Assembly: GCA_009193035.1 (NCBI GenBank)
Contig: SWDT01000183.1
Coordinates: 186,001-250,000, forward strand
DNA length: 64,000 bases
Reading direction: 5' to 3'
From: Halicephalobus mephisto
Lineage: Eukaryota; Nematoda; Chromadorea; Rhabditida; Panagrolaimidae
In this document: piece after piece, positions 11,516 through 24,150 of the stretch
Numbering within the stretch: the first letter of the stretch is position 1
Layout of the letters: the number at the start of each line of letters is the position of its first letter
The notes under the pieces: generated by a model
The model's database searches: none
What the model was told of the DNA's origin: nothing
Seen by the model: only the letters and a program-made list of their open reading frames with translations
Program-made: the position numbers and the translations under genes

Positions 11516-14500
11516 TCAGGAATGGACTGTCAAAGAAGAAAACCTCTGGGAAATTGTTTGCCAGTGAAGTTCACTCGTGTTTAGGCCTTGAAGACCCGTT
11601 AAACATGGCCACGATTTTTTGTGAATAGCAATGACTTTCTGGATAGTGTCCTGAGCTGCTTGATTAGGAATGCCTTCCAGCACTTGTGGAGAAAGTCGTG
11701 TCAAATCCCCTCCATCAGAACAAAGGGCCTAAAATCAATAAAAAATTAATCTACAAATCTTAAAAAATTAAACAATTTTCTATAGTCATTTCGTATCAAG
11801 ACCAAAATCAAAATTATGTCTTTACAAAAAAGAGAAAATACGAAATATAAGGATTCTGGTCCCACCACGAATGATGTTTAAAAAACCAGTAACCATAATT
11901 AAAGTCAAAAATCGATCAAACAGTATTCATCCCAGGACCAAAATCAAAATTATATCTTTAAAAAAAAGAGAAAATACAAAATATAAAAGTTCTGGTCCCA
12001 CCACGAATAACTTTTAATTCATTTTTTAACTTTAATTTTCTTAATTATTTAATAAATATAAATATTTAAAAAAATTACCTTAACACATTCCTCCGCAGAA
12101 TCACAAATGGAAGGCAAATCATAACCTCCTTCCAGTGCCAGAACAACTCTGCCATTGGCAAAATTAAGAAGAGTTTTCGTAAAGTAACCAAAAATTTGAG
12201 GAGATAATTCATACCTTAAAAGTAAAAATTAAAAAAATTAAAAAATTTTAAATTTAAAAAATTAAAAAATAAAAAGTTTAAAAAGTAAAAAGTTTAAAAA
12301 ATAAAAAAATTTTAAAAATAAAAAGTTTAAAAAATAAAAAAATAAAAATATTTAAAAAATAAAAAAATTTTTTAAATTTAAAATAAAAACAAACCCTCCG
12401 AGAGCTGCAGAATGACCTTTAGCAGCATCAAAACCAGCAGAAACAAAAATAAAATCAGGTTTAAAAGTGTCTAAAAGTGGAATAACGATAACCCTCCAAG
12501 CAGCCAAGTATTCTGTATCTCCCATGACATCACCACTGAATGGAATATTGATAGAAAATCCTTTTCCTTCATCTTTACCAGTATCTGTAACAGCTCCAGT
12601 ACCCGGAAAAAAATTTCCATTATCATGTCTATGAAGGGATATATAGAGTACATTAGGATCTGAATCAAAACACAATTGAGTACCGTTTCCATGATGAACA
12701 TCCCAATCAATAATTGCTATTTTTTTAATTTTTTCTGCAAATTTTTGTTGAAGATTTTTAGTTGCAATAGAAACATTATTAAAATAACAAAATCCCATTG
12801 CTTGTTCTCGTTCAGCATGATGTCCAGGAGGTCTAATACATGCAAAACCATTTTTCAATTTTCCTTCAATAACTTGTGTAGATAACTCCACCAAACTCCC
12901 TACGGCAACTCTACTTGCAAGTTGAGTATTAGCATCATTAAAATACGTATCAGAATCCACTCCAATACCACCACATGGAAGCGGAACAAACGATTTCAGA
13001 GGAAATTCACTAGGGTCCAATTTCAAACATGCCGTTGGAGAAACCCCAAAGAAAGTCACATAAGTCGAAGAATGAACAAGTTTCAGCAAATCCAGAGAAG
13101 CCTTCCGCATCTGAACTCGCTCACACATGTCCACCAATCCCCGTTCCTGGAGTCTTGCCCAGATGGAATGAAGTCGACCTCCATGTTCAACGTGATTACT
13201 GTAATAAAATTATTTACTTATTTCCAAAAACAAAGTTTTAAAAAATCATAAATTTTCTAATTCTTTAAAATCAAAAATTTCATAAAAAATAGATAATTCT
13301 GAAATTTTCAAAATTCTTGTAGAAATTCAACAACATTCTAAAATTCAGTAAATTTTAAACTTTGTCACAATTTTATGCAAATTTCCAAAATCCTAATCTT
13401 CCAGAAAAAAGTGAAAAATCCCATATAAACTTTTAGGATTTCATAATCTCGAACTTCAGATATTCATTTTAGAACTTCCTATTAAATTCTGATACATTTC
13501 CTACAGTAATCTAACTGTGTTCTTAATTTTAATAAACATTGTTTTACTTTTTACAGTAGTCAAACTCTGTTCTTATTTCTACAGTAACCGAATTGTTGTC
13601 TTATTTCTACAGTAATCAAACTCTGTTCTTATTTCTACAGTAATCCAATTGTATTCTTATTTCTACAGTAGTCCAATTATTACCCTGTTTTCACAATAGT
13701 ATAATTACTGTCTTACTTTTACATTAATCCAACTGTTATCTTACCTGTTGTCAGCACAAAGACATTGATGTTTAGACATAGCCGCATCGTAGGCAAGTCC
13801 TGTTTTAAGCTGATTTGCTTGATTATTAGCTTCAGAAAGTGCTTGAATTTTCTGTGATAAATTTTCCATCAACTGTTCATCTTCAGGTTCTTCTCTAACC
13901 AAAGATTTTCTCCTCAAGACCAAATCTCGTAATTGTTGTTTCAATAAAGAAGGATAACCCCCAATAGGAAGAGGAGAAGATAAAGTTCTGCTGTCAAATT
14001 TCACAGTAGGTCTCGTAGACGGTCCTTCCCCTGCTAAAATGTTCAATTTTAAATATTCCAAAAATTATTAATTTTAAATATTTCAAAAATTTCCAATTTT
14101 CAAAATTCAAAAATTTCCAAAATTATTAATTTTAAAATAATTCTAAAATTTTTTTAATTTTATATTTTTACAATTTTTCTTCAAAGTCCCTTTTTATATT
14201 TCTCTAATGAGTCATTTTTCTCGACATAAATCCTATTTTTCTTCAAGCACTTTGAAAACTGCAGAATCCGTTGTCAAGACGACAAAGCTAAATCGTTTTT
14301 AGAGTCGCGTGTTTATAAACTCCAAAAATAGTTTTTAATTTTTTTTTTTAAATTTAAAAATTACCTGAAGTATTAGAATCAGCCGAAAACGGATCCAAAA
14401 TACTATTAGGATTCAATTGAGTTTTCAATAAACTTGGCATTGATAAAAAAGATGTAAAAGCAGATTGAAGCATCAAATTTGTATAATCCAATTGTAATTG

Positions 14501-16933
14501 ATCTAATCCATTACACAAATTCGGCAAACTAGGAGATGGAATCATTAAATTAGCTGGAAACGGTAAACCAGAATTCGATGTTGTTTGAGTTAATGGTGTT
14601 TCAATAGGTGATTTCATAATAGTATCCATTTGAACAGAATCACTATCACATCTTTGAAGATTTCTATGTCCACTTTGAGATTGAATAAATCCAATATTTG
14701 AATTCTGAACTTGAGATTGTACATGACCAACAGGACTTGATCCTTTATTCAGTAATCTTGCTCGAAGTTTCATTTTCAAATTCGGTTCTGAATTAACTTT
14801 TCTCAATTGAAAATCACTCATTTGTCCACCTCCATTAGTATTTGCCGAATTAGGCAAAGGATACGGTTCAAAATGACTACTACTAGCCACAGAATGAGCC
14901 GGAATTCTATTTGATTGTTGTGCAGCTGCTGCTAATTGTTGAATTAAATTCGTTTCTGATCCAGCAGCCATATTATTCGGTACCCAATTAATTGAACCCG
15001 TTCCATTAGGTACTGATTGTGTTCCAACATTCAAATTCGATGTAGATCCCGAACTTCCTGTTGATCCTAATCTTTGTTGTTTTTGTTTTTTAGTTGCAAT
15101 CATATTTTTCAATCTATCCCTCGTATGTTGAGAAATAGTTTGACCACTTCCAGATAGGGTTCTTCTACTTCTAACAGCAGCAGGAGTAGAAGGAGCAGTT
15201 TTGTCTCCATTAGCCGAATTCGCCGACGACGAAGGCTGCATTTCCACGTCTTCTTGATTAGGAACTTGAACAGGTGCTTGTTGTTGAAGATTTGCGTATT
15301 GTTGAGCTTGTTGTGAAAGAGTTAATTGAATCAACGATTGTAAATAATCAGAATTAATTAAATTCGGAGTTAATCCAGATGAAACCGAAATACTAGGACT
15401 TGAAACAATTGTTTGTTGACTTTGAGCTAGTAATTCAGCATGTTTCCGTTGATACAGCTGAAAAAAAGTAATTTATTTTAAATTTTATTAAATAATCATT
15501 AAAATTGTTTATTTTAGATCTAATCGATCAAGGTTTTTTGATCAATAAAGAAAATATAAAACATGTTTGACGATCAAAAAACCAATTGACGAAAATTGGA
15601 GGTGTTTCATTCATTTTTTAGGACTTTGATCAATAATCAGATTCAATTCATATAAAAATAAAAATCTTTCATTTTTAAAACGTTCAAAAATGAACGAAAT
15701 TTTAACTTTAAAAATAAATAAATAAAAATATTTTTTGAATCAATTTTTAGAGTTTTCAAAAAAAAACAGAATTTTAATTTTATTTAAAAATAAAATTATT
15801 TTTAAAATCAATTTTTAGAGTTTTCAAAAATTATAAAATTAATATTAAAAAATTGATTTTTTTAATTTTTAGGATTTTCATCAATAATCAAATTGTTTTT
15901 ACAAAAAATTCAATTTTTATATAAAATTAAAAACTTTTGAAATAAATTTTCTATGAAAAACCACTTGAAAGATCTTTAATTTAGGTCTTGAGATGTTCAT
16001 CAATAATCAGCAAGCTTATTTCATATAAGCAAAGATTAATTTTACGTCAGATCTAACGACGCAAAAAATGTTTTATTCTGTTTCTGGGACGTTTATCGAT
16101 AATCACAGGACCGACTTTATATAAACAAAGATCGGTTTGATGTAGAAAATAGCAACGGAAGGAAATAAAAAATAATTCAGTTTCTAGGACTTGCATCGAC
16201 AATCATGGGATTGGTTTTGTATAAACAAAGTCGGTTTGATATATGAACTAACAACTTAAACATGCTTAATCTGGTTTTAAATAGCTTAAAAACAATAGTA
16301 AAGTTGATTTTAAATATAAAAAGTAAATTTGATATATGAAACAACAATTGGAAAATGTTTAAATTCGTTTTTGAGGGATTTAGGGACGAAAAAGTTGATT
16401 TTATGTAAAAAGTAAATTCCATATATGAAATAGTGAGTAAAACGTTTAATCAAGCTTTCTGAAGGTCTAGATATGATTATCGAGTCAATTTTATATGAAG
16501 AAAAATGAATTTGATATATGAAAAATTAACGGAAAATGTTCAGTTTCATTTTAGGATTCTCAAACATGATTGCAGATGGATTTTATATATGAAAAATCAC
16601 CTAAAACTTGTTTGACATTGTGCTCAGGGTTTTTGAAGATCATTATAGGGAAATTTTATATGGAAATTGACAAAAGTTTGTTTGATTCAATTCCTGGTCT
16701 TGATCGATAACCACGGGATCGGATTTATAAACAAAATGGGTTTTGTATAAAAATAAATAACTTACTTCCTGCAAAAGCGCTAATCGTTGATCGAAGCCGA
16801 TAGGGAGCTCTGAACTCCCGGCATTGAGCCCGGCGGCACTGGATCCCGCTTGGACGTCCTCCGTCCCGACAGCCAGCGGCAATGAGGCCGTTCCGCTGAC
16901 TGTCGTGTGGATAGGGAGACCGTTGGCATCCAT
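11516..16933 (-). CDS. hda-4: Class IIa histone deacetylase (HDAC4/5/7/9 family)
   Basis: Six exons (16933-16766, 15457-14365, 14033-13745, 13198-12395, 12214-12079, 11728-11516) give 900 aa. The N-terminal half is Gln/Ser-rich, as expected for the MEF2-binding and oligomerisation region. It carries class IIa 14-3-3 motifs: RRTLSGS near residues 154-160 and RKVNSEPNLK near 275-284, which matches the HDAC4 Ser246 site; a third candidate is LQRCDSDS. The deacetylase domain follows: CADNSNHVEHGGRLHSIWAR, IRPPGHHAE, IIDWDVHHGNGTQ, SAGFDAAKGH and LEGGYDLPSICD. Zinc ligands and the His pair are intact. The transition-state residue is Tyr (about residue 816), where vertebrate class IIa enzymes have His. 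It should shuttle between nucleus and cytoplasm under CaMK/SIK-type phosphorylation. The true 5' end may include an extra non-coding exon near 17.0-17.2 kb. Confidence 0.93.
11785..12015. repeat. Intronic duplicated segment (about 130-bp spacing)
   Basis: In HDAC intron 5 the run 'gaccaaaatcaaaattatgt', continuing to 'tctggtcccaccacgaat', occurs twice (about 11800 and 11938). Confidence 0.7.
13490..13740. repeat. CTACAGTA-type short repeat array in HDAC intron
   Basis: About seven copies of a 30-45-base unit ending 'tttctacagtaatcc' followed by 'aattgtattctta' fill the 5' part of this intron (transcript is minus strand). Dispersed CTACAGTA words are also common in C. elegans non-coding DNA. 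Confidence 0.7.
15480..16760. repeat. Degenerate repeats in HDAC first intron
   Basis: Units of roughly 100 bases recur, with shared words 'atcaataatca', 'ttttatataaacaaag' and 'gatatatgaa'. Short open frames here derive from the repeat and have no family support. Confidence 0.55.
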
Positions 16934-17320
16934 CAAGTAATCGAAATCCTCAATAATTCCGTTTCTTTTTCTACATCAGGCAATAGTCCAGTGCCAGAAA
17001 AACGAGCAAACAAGCGAAAAGCCACAAGTTTCCCGACCAAGCTTGAATCCTAAAAAAATCAATTTTAAAAAACATATATATATATATTTCATATAAAATA
17101 ACAAAAATATATGGGAAAATTATAATTTTAAAAATGAATATATGTTGGAATACTCGTCGCGCATTTCCCAATGTTGTGACGATTACACGCATCCGTCACC
17201 ACAAGTGCACACCCGGGACTGCCACGTCCAAACGCAAAAAGGACAAACGTGTCTTCTCTCAGCTATCTTGTGGCTGAAGTTGCCCAAAGAAAAAAGGTAA
17301 AAGGTCGAAGAGATAATTTA
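16934..17320 (-). promoter_or_regulatory. Candidate 5' region of the HDAC gene
   Basis: GC content rises here compared with flanking DNA. On the minus strand an acceptor-like TTTTTTTAG at about 17050 precedes an open segment (IQAWSGNLWLFACLLV) that runs into a stop at about 16971, upstream of the HDAC ATG. A small upstream segment near 17154-17192 could be its partner. The frames do not join cleanly, so I read this as promoter plus possible 5'UTR exon rather than a separate membrane peptide gene. Confidence 0.3.
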
Positions 17321-17399
17321 AAGACTAACGGAAAATAAAACAGATGAATATGAAAGTTGTATTATTTTAAAAATAAAAAAAACAATATTTTTGAAATTG

Positions 17400-18260
17400 T
17401 CTCAAGTGGAAATTTATAGAATTTTCGAAAATTTCGATTTTAATCAATTTTAAAAAATTAAAATTATATAAAAATTAAAAATTAAAAAATAAAAATTTAT
17501 AAAATTGTCTCGAGTGGAAATTTTTGAAAATTGTCCTGACGCGAAAATTCTAAAATATTATCTCGACACGAATTTCTGAGATTTTGAATAGTTTTAGTAA
17601 ATTTAAAAAATTAAAATTATATAAAAATTAAAATTAAAAAATGAAAATTTATAAAATTGTCTCGAGTGGAAATTTTTGAAAATTGTTCTGACGCGAATTT
17701 TCAGTTTTTTAGAAACTTCTAGAATTGTTGATTTTAGATGGCTTTAGAATATTCTGCTGAATTCTTAAAACGTTTAAAAGTTATAGTATTATAACCATAC
17801 TATTCCAAAAAGTAAAAAATAAAATTTTTAACAAAATGGTCCCGACACGAAAATTCTAAAACTTGTCAGGAACTTCTAGGATTCTTAATTTTTGATGATT
17901 TAAAAATAATTTAATGAATTCTAGAAAATAAAAATTGTTATACAATCAAAAAATAAAATTCTTAACAAAATGGTCCCGACGCGAAAATTCTAAAACTTGT
18001 CAGAAACTTCTAAAATTTTATGTTTTATGATGTTTTAGTAAATTTAAAAAAATTATAATTTTTAAAAAATCAAAAAATAAAATTTTTAACAAAATGGTCC
18101 CGACGCGAAAATTCTAAAACTTGTCAGAAACTTCTAAAATTTTATGTTTTATGATGTTTTAGTAAATTTTAGAAAATTATAATTTTTAAAAAATCAAAAA
18201 ATAAAATTCTTAACAAAATGGTCCCGACACGAAAATTCTAAAATTTAAAGTTTTGTTTTA
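17400..18260. repeat. GTCTCGA/GTCCCGACGCGAA repeat, 115-145-bp tandem units
   Basis: Units containing 'aaaatggtcccgacgcgaaa' followed by 'attctaaaacttgtcagaaac' repeat about four times at 17830-18250. Related units carrying 'attgtctcgagtggaaattt' lie at 17395-17700. The family recurs across the window (35385, 39050, 41020-43900). Confidence 0.8.
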
Positions 18261-18839
18261 TGGTTGAATTTATTGAATTCTAGTGTTTTAAAACTTTTTC
18301 GAACGGATTCCGAAAGTTGTATAAAATTATCAATTAAAAAAATGGAATAAAAAAATTAATTTCTTTATTTTATCAGTTTTTCCACTATCATTAAATATCT
18401 AAAAATAAAAATTATCTGATCAAGTTGAAGTTTAATTAAGTCCCAAATAAGTCGCTTATTGGACGACGAGATCAGCTTGAATCTGGACCTCAATCTTTTG
18501 TGTTTTAATCCCTTCAAATATGTGAGTATTTTTAAAACCAAGAAAAATTTGGATTTTGTCACAATTTCGTCCAAGTTTCCACAATCGAGGAAATTTTTGA
18601 ATTTTTATAAAATTTTTTAAAATGATTTTGGAATTCAAGTAAAAAATTTTTGAATTTTTTAAGTTTTTAAAAATTTCTAAAATCAAATAAAGGAAATTTT
18701 TGAATTTTTCTAAAATTTTCTAAAACGATTTTGGAATTCAAGTAAAAAAATTTGAATTTTTTGTTTTTAAAAATTTCTAAAATTGAAAAACAATTTTAAA
18801 AATTTTCAAAAAGCTTCTAAGATGTTGTAGAATTTTATG

Positions 18840-19660
18840 GAGTAATTTTGTAATTCTCGAGAACCTTAGTGGGAGATTCTGAAGTCTCTGAAAATTTCAT
18901 AAAAAGTTCTAGAATCTCCCAAAATTCGGTGAAAAATTTCTGAAATTCAAAAAAAACTTCCAGAATCCAATGGCAGATTCTGAAATTCAGAATCCAATGG
19001 CAGATTCTGAAATTCAGAATTTTACAAAAAAATTTTGAAATTTAATAAAACTTATAAAACCTAAGATTCTGGAAGTCCCTAAAAAATCGATAAATTCTAG
19101 TCGAGACAATTTCGAAACAACAGTTGTTTATAGTTTTATATTTCTCAAGCTACAATTTCGTAAAAAAGTTAAAATTTTTCAAAATTAAATGAAATTTTCT
19201 AGAATTCTATGAAAAATTTTAGTTTTATAGAAACTTAAAGATTTCTAGAATTTCGTAAAAAATTTCTAAAAGATTTCTGGAGGTTTTCTAGAATTTCATA
19301 AAGTTTCTAGAAGGCTTCTGGAGATTTTTAGAATTTCATAAAGTTTCTGGAAGATTTCTGGAAATTTTTAGAATCTCATAAAGTTTCTAGAAAACCTCTA
19401 GAATTCTATAAAAATCCTCTAGAAGGCTTCTGGAGACCCAAAATCTCGTGGAAAATCTTCAGAAGGTTTCTAGAATCTCTTGGAAACTTCTGGAATCTTT
19501 TAAAATTCCACAAAAATCTTCTGAAGACTTCTGAAATTTCGGAAGATTTTTAGAAGACTTCTGGAATCTTTTAAAATTCCATAAAAATCTTCTGAAGACT
19601 TCTGGAATCTCATTAAAAATTTCCTAAGAACTTCTAAAACCCCCAAAATCTCATTAAAAA
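18840..19660. repeat. TTCTAGAA-rich degenerate array (heat-shock-element-like)
   Basis: Words such as 'ttctagaaggcttctggaga' and 'agaatttcataaagtttcta' recur for about 800 bases. They produce many alternating GAA and TTC blocks at about 5-base spacing. No coding frame is supported. The stretch 18261-18840 is AT-rich filler. Confidence 0.6.
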
Positions 19661-19924
19661 TTTTCTAAAATCTCAAAAAGTAATAAAAATTAAAAAATTG
19701 AATAAATTCATGTCGAGACAATTAAATAATAATTTTCTAATTTCAATTCTTTATAATTGGATTTTGTGAAATTTAATACCTAAAGTACAAAATTAAAAAA
19801 AGTTAAGACAGGATGTGAACTAGGTCCTCCCGCGATAATTCCTGAAGTTACGGTAGGAGAACACTCGTCGTTTTTGCTAGCCGCGCGACGGTCGTCCCCA
19901 GCGACGTTTGTTCCCTTCTATTTC

Positions 19925-20525
19925 GCAAGATTTATCTCATTTATTTCGTTTTTATATTAATTTTTTCACAACTAAATTAACTTAATATCTTAATTAAGTA
20001 AAAAATAATGATTTAAAAAGAATTTCGAAATTAAGAAGAATCGAAGGGGAGCAAGTGCCGCTGGGGGAACAATTGTCGTACACTTTCTCATTTATTTCGT
20101 TTTTATATTAATTTTTTTACAACTAAATTAACTCAATATCTTAAGTAAAAAATAGTGATTTAAAAAGAAAAAATTTCAAAATTAAGAAGAATTAAAAAAG
20201 AGAAAAATAAGAGCAAATGTCGCACATCCTCTCATTTATTTCGTTTTTATATTAATTTTTTTAATAATTAAATTAACTCAATATCTTAGTTAAGTAAGAA
20301 GAAATTAATTTAAAAAGAATTTCAAAATTAGGAAGAGTCAAAAGGGAGCAAGTGCCGCTGGGAATCGACTGTCGTACACTTTCTCATTTGTTTCGTTTTT
20401 ATATCAATTTTTTTAATAATTAAATTAACTCAATATCTTAATTAAGTAGGAAATAATGATTTTAAAGGAATTTCGAAATTAGGAAGAGTCAAAAGGGAGC
20501 AAGTGCCGCTGGGGCCCGACTGTCG
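19925..20525. repeat. Tandem repeat of 130-155 bp with a GC-rich core, 4 copies
   Basis: Each copy has 'tcatttatttcgtttttata', then 'aaattaactcaatatctta', then a GC-rich core ('gggagcaagtgccgctgggg' near 20048, 20345 and 20495; diverged near 20215). Confidence 0.8.
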
Positions 20526-20669
20526 TGGAGCCGTTTCCCCAGGTGCTGCAAATCGCCCGTTTTTGAAGCTGCCTACTTTGGAGGAATTACTTTTTTGGAT
20601 TTTTCTTTTTGAATTTTATAAATCGTTAAAGATAAAAAAGTTCAAAAACTTAATTCTAAAAAGCATGGT

Positions 20670-20900
20670 CTGCACAGGTGATGCCTGAGGACTCGAGGGA
20701 GTCAGGGCCAGGGTCACGTGCGGACGGGGGAGCTAATTAACATTCATCATACTTGGAAATTATAATTTTTTGAAAATCTGAAAAACAATTCTAATGAGTA
20801 GCAGCAAACTCAAGGCAACGGATTAATAAAGTCCGATTTTGCCTCAGGCATTTGGCAAAGAACTCTGCTTTTTGGTCTTTTCCGATTTAAATACAAGAAT
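20670..20900. promoter_or_regulatory. GC-rich island in the 17-26 kb desert
   Basis: A GC-richer block of about 230 bases contains a CACGTG E-box (20715-20720) and sits inside kilobases of AT-rich repeats. No convincing exon is visible. A cis-regulatory module, a first exon or an unrecognised RNA gene are all possible. Confidence 0.25.
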
Positions 20901-23550
20901 TATAAAAGGTGAAAAATTAAAAATTGTAAAGTTTTATAAAAAACTAAAAAATCCGAAAAAATAAAAAAGTAAAAATTATTTTAAAAAAAATAGAAAAGTT
21001 ATAAAATTTAAATTCAAAAAATAAAGAATTTTAACTTATTTAAAAAAATAAAATTTTTAATTTTTGATTTTTTTAGAAAATTGAAATTATTTAAAAAAAA
21101 TAAAGAATTTTAACTTGTTTAAAAAAATAAAGTTTTTAATTTTTTTAGAAAATTGAAATTATTTAAAAAAAATAAAGAATTTTAAATTTAAAAAAAATAA
21201 AATTTTTAATTTTTGATTTTTTTAGGAAATCGAAATTATTTTAAAAAATAAAGAATTTTAAATTTAAAAAAAATAAAATTTTTAATTTTTGATTTTTTTA
21301 GGAAATTGAAATTATTTTAAAAAATAAAAAATATAAGAAAGAATAAAATTAAATAAAAAAGTTTCAGCTGTAACACTTTTTAAAAAAGCACTTGTTTGTG
21401 TCAGTTTTTCCTCCGACCAAAAATGGCTACACGAATGCCAGTCAGAGAGACAGCTATGCCAATCCAAAAAAGGCAATACGACCAAAGTTATTTTTGGAAA
21501 AAAAATTTCTCGCGAAGGGTTGGCAAAACAAACTCGCAAAATGAAATCGCATTTTTTTAAAAACAAGTTTTATATTTTTTCAAAAGTCTTCATTAGCTGT
21601 TTCCATAATGTCATACAGCATTCATCCATGGATATCTTGAAAAATAATTATTATAAATTTTAAAAAATAATTTTGAAGAAAAATTTTCAAATTAAAACAG
21701 AAAAATTTTTATTTTTTTTTGTAAATAAAAAAAATTTTTTGAAATTTTCTAAGACAAAAAAGTGAAAAATTTTTATTTTTTTTTATAAATTAAAAAATTT
21801 CTGAAATTTTCCAATTAAGACAAAAAAGTAAAAAATTTTATTTTTTTTTGTAAATAAAAAAAATTTTTTGTAAATTAAAAAATTTTGGAATTTTCTAATT
21901 AAGACAAAAAATTAAATTTTTTATTTTTTTTTTGTAAATTAAAAAATTTTTAAATTATTATTTTTAAAAAATTTAAAAAATAATTTAAAAAAATTTTTGA
22001 AATTTTCCAATTAAAACCGAAAAATATGAAATTTTATTTTTTGAGATATTTTGTTATTTTTATTAAAAAAATTTTAAAGAATTTTAAAAATTTATTTCAG
22101 CACGGATTTTCAAAATTTTCGAATTAAAGTAAAAAACGGTGGAATTTAACATTTACGTGAAATGGAAAATTTGAAACTACAATAATGTAAAAATAAAAAT
22201 TTTTGCTACAAAAATACGTAAAAATTTTTTTGACGTAAATTTTTAGAATTTTCCAATTAGAACAAAAACGATAAAATTGTCTGTCCACATGGTTTTCGAA
22301 AACTACAATATTAAAAAAATTAAAAATTCGAAAAAAAATATTTTAAAAAAATTTCGAAGTTTTCCACTTAGGACCAAAAATTTTAAAAATTTAATTTTTA
22401 TGTAATTCTAAAGTTTTTAAAATTTAATTTTTGTGTAATTCTAAAAATTTTTTAATTATATTTTTCAAAAAAATTAAAAATTCGAAAAAAAAATATTTTA
22501 AAAAAATTTCGTAATTTTCCACTTTGGACCAAAAATTGGAAAAATTATATTTTTATGTAATTCTAAAGTTTTTAAAATTATATTTTTATAAAAAAATTTC
22601 AAAATTTTTATTTGTTTTTTAAAAATTCTAAAATTATATTTTTGAAAAAAAATTAAAAATTCGAAAAAAATTATTTTAAAAAATTTTTAAATTTTAAACT
22701 AAAATTTAAAATTGTGAAAATTTTACGATCACGTGTTTTTGAAAGCAATTATTAAATTTTAAATCATGTTTTATGAAAACTAAAAATATACATGACGAAA
22801 TTTGAAGAAAATTACACCCACAATGATTTTTAAAACTTTTCAATTGGGACCAAAAATCATGAAATTATATTTTTATGTAATTTTAGAAGTCTTTAAAATT
22901 ACATTATTAAAAAAATAAAGTAAATTTTAAAAATAAAATAAAACTAAAAAATTAAAAAAAATTATTTCGAAAGAAATTTTAAAATTTTTCATTCAAGACC
23001 AAAAATTATGAAATTTTAAATTTTTTCCTAAATTTGAAAAATTATTTCGAAGTAAATTTTAAAATTTTCCGTTCAAGACCGAAAATTACGGAATTTTAAT
23101 TTTTTTTTGTAATTCTGGAGGATTTCGGAAATTTCGAATTATATTATTTTAAAAATTATAAATATCTCAAAAAAAACCAGAATACTGTCTGAAAATCAAT
23201 TTTGAAATTTTCCACCCGAGACCGAAAATTATGAAATTTTAATTTTTTTGTATATTTGAAAAATTCAAAAATTTTCCACCCGAGACCAAAAATTATGTAA
23301 TTTTAATTTTTTTTGTAATTCTGGAGGATTTCGGAAATTTCGAATTATATTATTTTAAAAATTATAAATTTCCATAAAAAATTTGTTTAAATACGAATTT
23401 TTAAAATTTTTCATCCAAGACCTAAAACTTTAGATTTTTACTTTTAATTCCACAAGATTCCAGAAACTTTTAAAAAATTAGAATTTTATATTATGTACTG
23501 GAATTTTATCCAAAGACCGTAATCCAGAAATTTCATCGAAAACAAGCTGT
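20900..23550. repeat. AT-rich low-complexity DNA with 'gaccaaaaattatgaaatttt' repeats
   Basis: From about 21650 a degenerate unit of 90-130 bases recurs: an arm like 'ttttccacccgagaccaaaa', then 'attatgaaattttaattttt'. It looks like a decayed relative of the GTCTCGA family. A GC-richer segment at 21365-21560 stands out. No supported gene. Confidence 0.5.
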
Positions 23551-23924
23551 TTCATTCATCTCAAAAAATCTCTCCCCAAAGGCCTAAAAATAATTTTAAA
23601 AAATAAAAAAAAAATAATTTTAAAAAATTAAAAAAAAATAATTTTTAAAAATAAAAAAAAAATAATTTTAAAAATTTAAAAAAAAAACAATTTTTAAAAA
23701 TTTAAAAATTTTTTAAAAATAATTTTTTTAATTTAAAAAAGAAAAGAAAAATTTTTAATTTTAAATAAAAATGAAAAAATTTGAAATTTCGAAAAAAAAT
23801 TTTTAATTTTAAAAAAAAATGAAAAAATTTGGATTTTTTTATAAATTTAGAATTTTAAAAATAGACAGATTTTAAGATACAAAGTAAACTATAAAAATTT
23901 GAAAAACAAAAGTATCGATCATAA

Positions 23925-24150
23925 TCGAAAAAAGCAGAAATCAGGAAACGGAGCGAGTTGAGTTATCGACTGCTTCGAGAAGGGTCGCTAGAGCCTCGCT
24001 GAAGGAAAAGAACACACTCGTCTGTCCTCCTCTCGAAAGACTAAAATAAAACTATTTTTAGCCCACGGCCCTTTCAATGCTTCTTTTGCCGATTGACAGC
24101 AGGAAACACTGTTTTGGAGACACGTGGGGTCTTCTCAAGTAGACGAGAAA
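23925..24150. promoter_or_regulatory. GC-rich island, candidate regulatory or ncRNA segment
   Basis: About 220 bases of balanced composition in AT-rich DNA. It contains 'gagaagggtcgctagagcct', 'cccacggccctttcaatgct' and a CACGTG E-box at 24121-24126. No open frame with splice sites explains it. Confidence 0.25.

Noticed and set aside
16971..17192. Small membrane peptide (MRVIVTTLGNARR… WLFACLLVFLALDYC)
   Set aside because: The two halves do not join in frame across the apparent intron. More likely HDAC 5'UTR or promoter.
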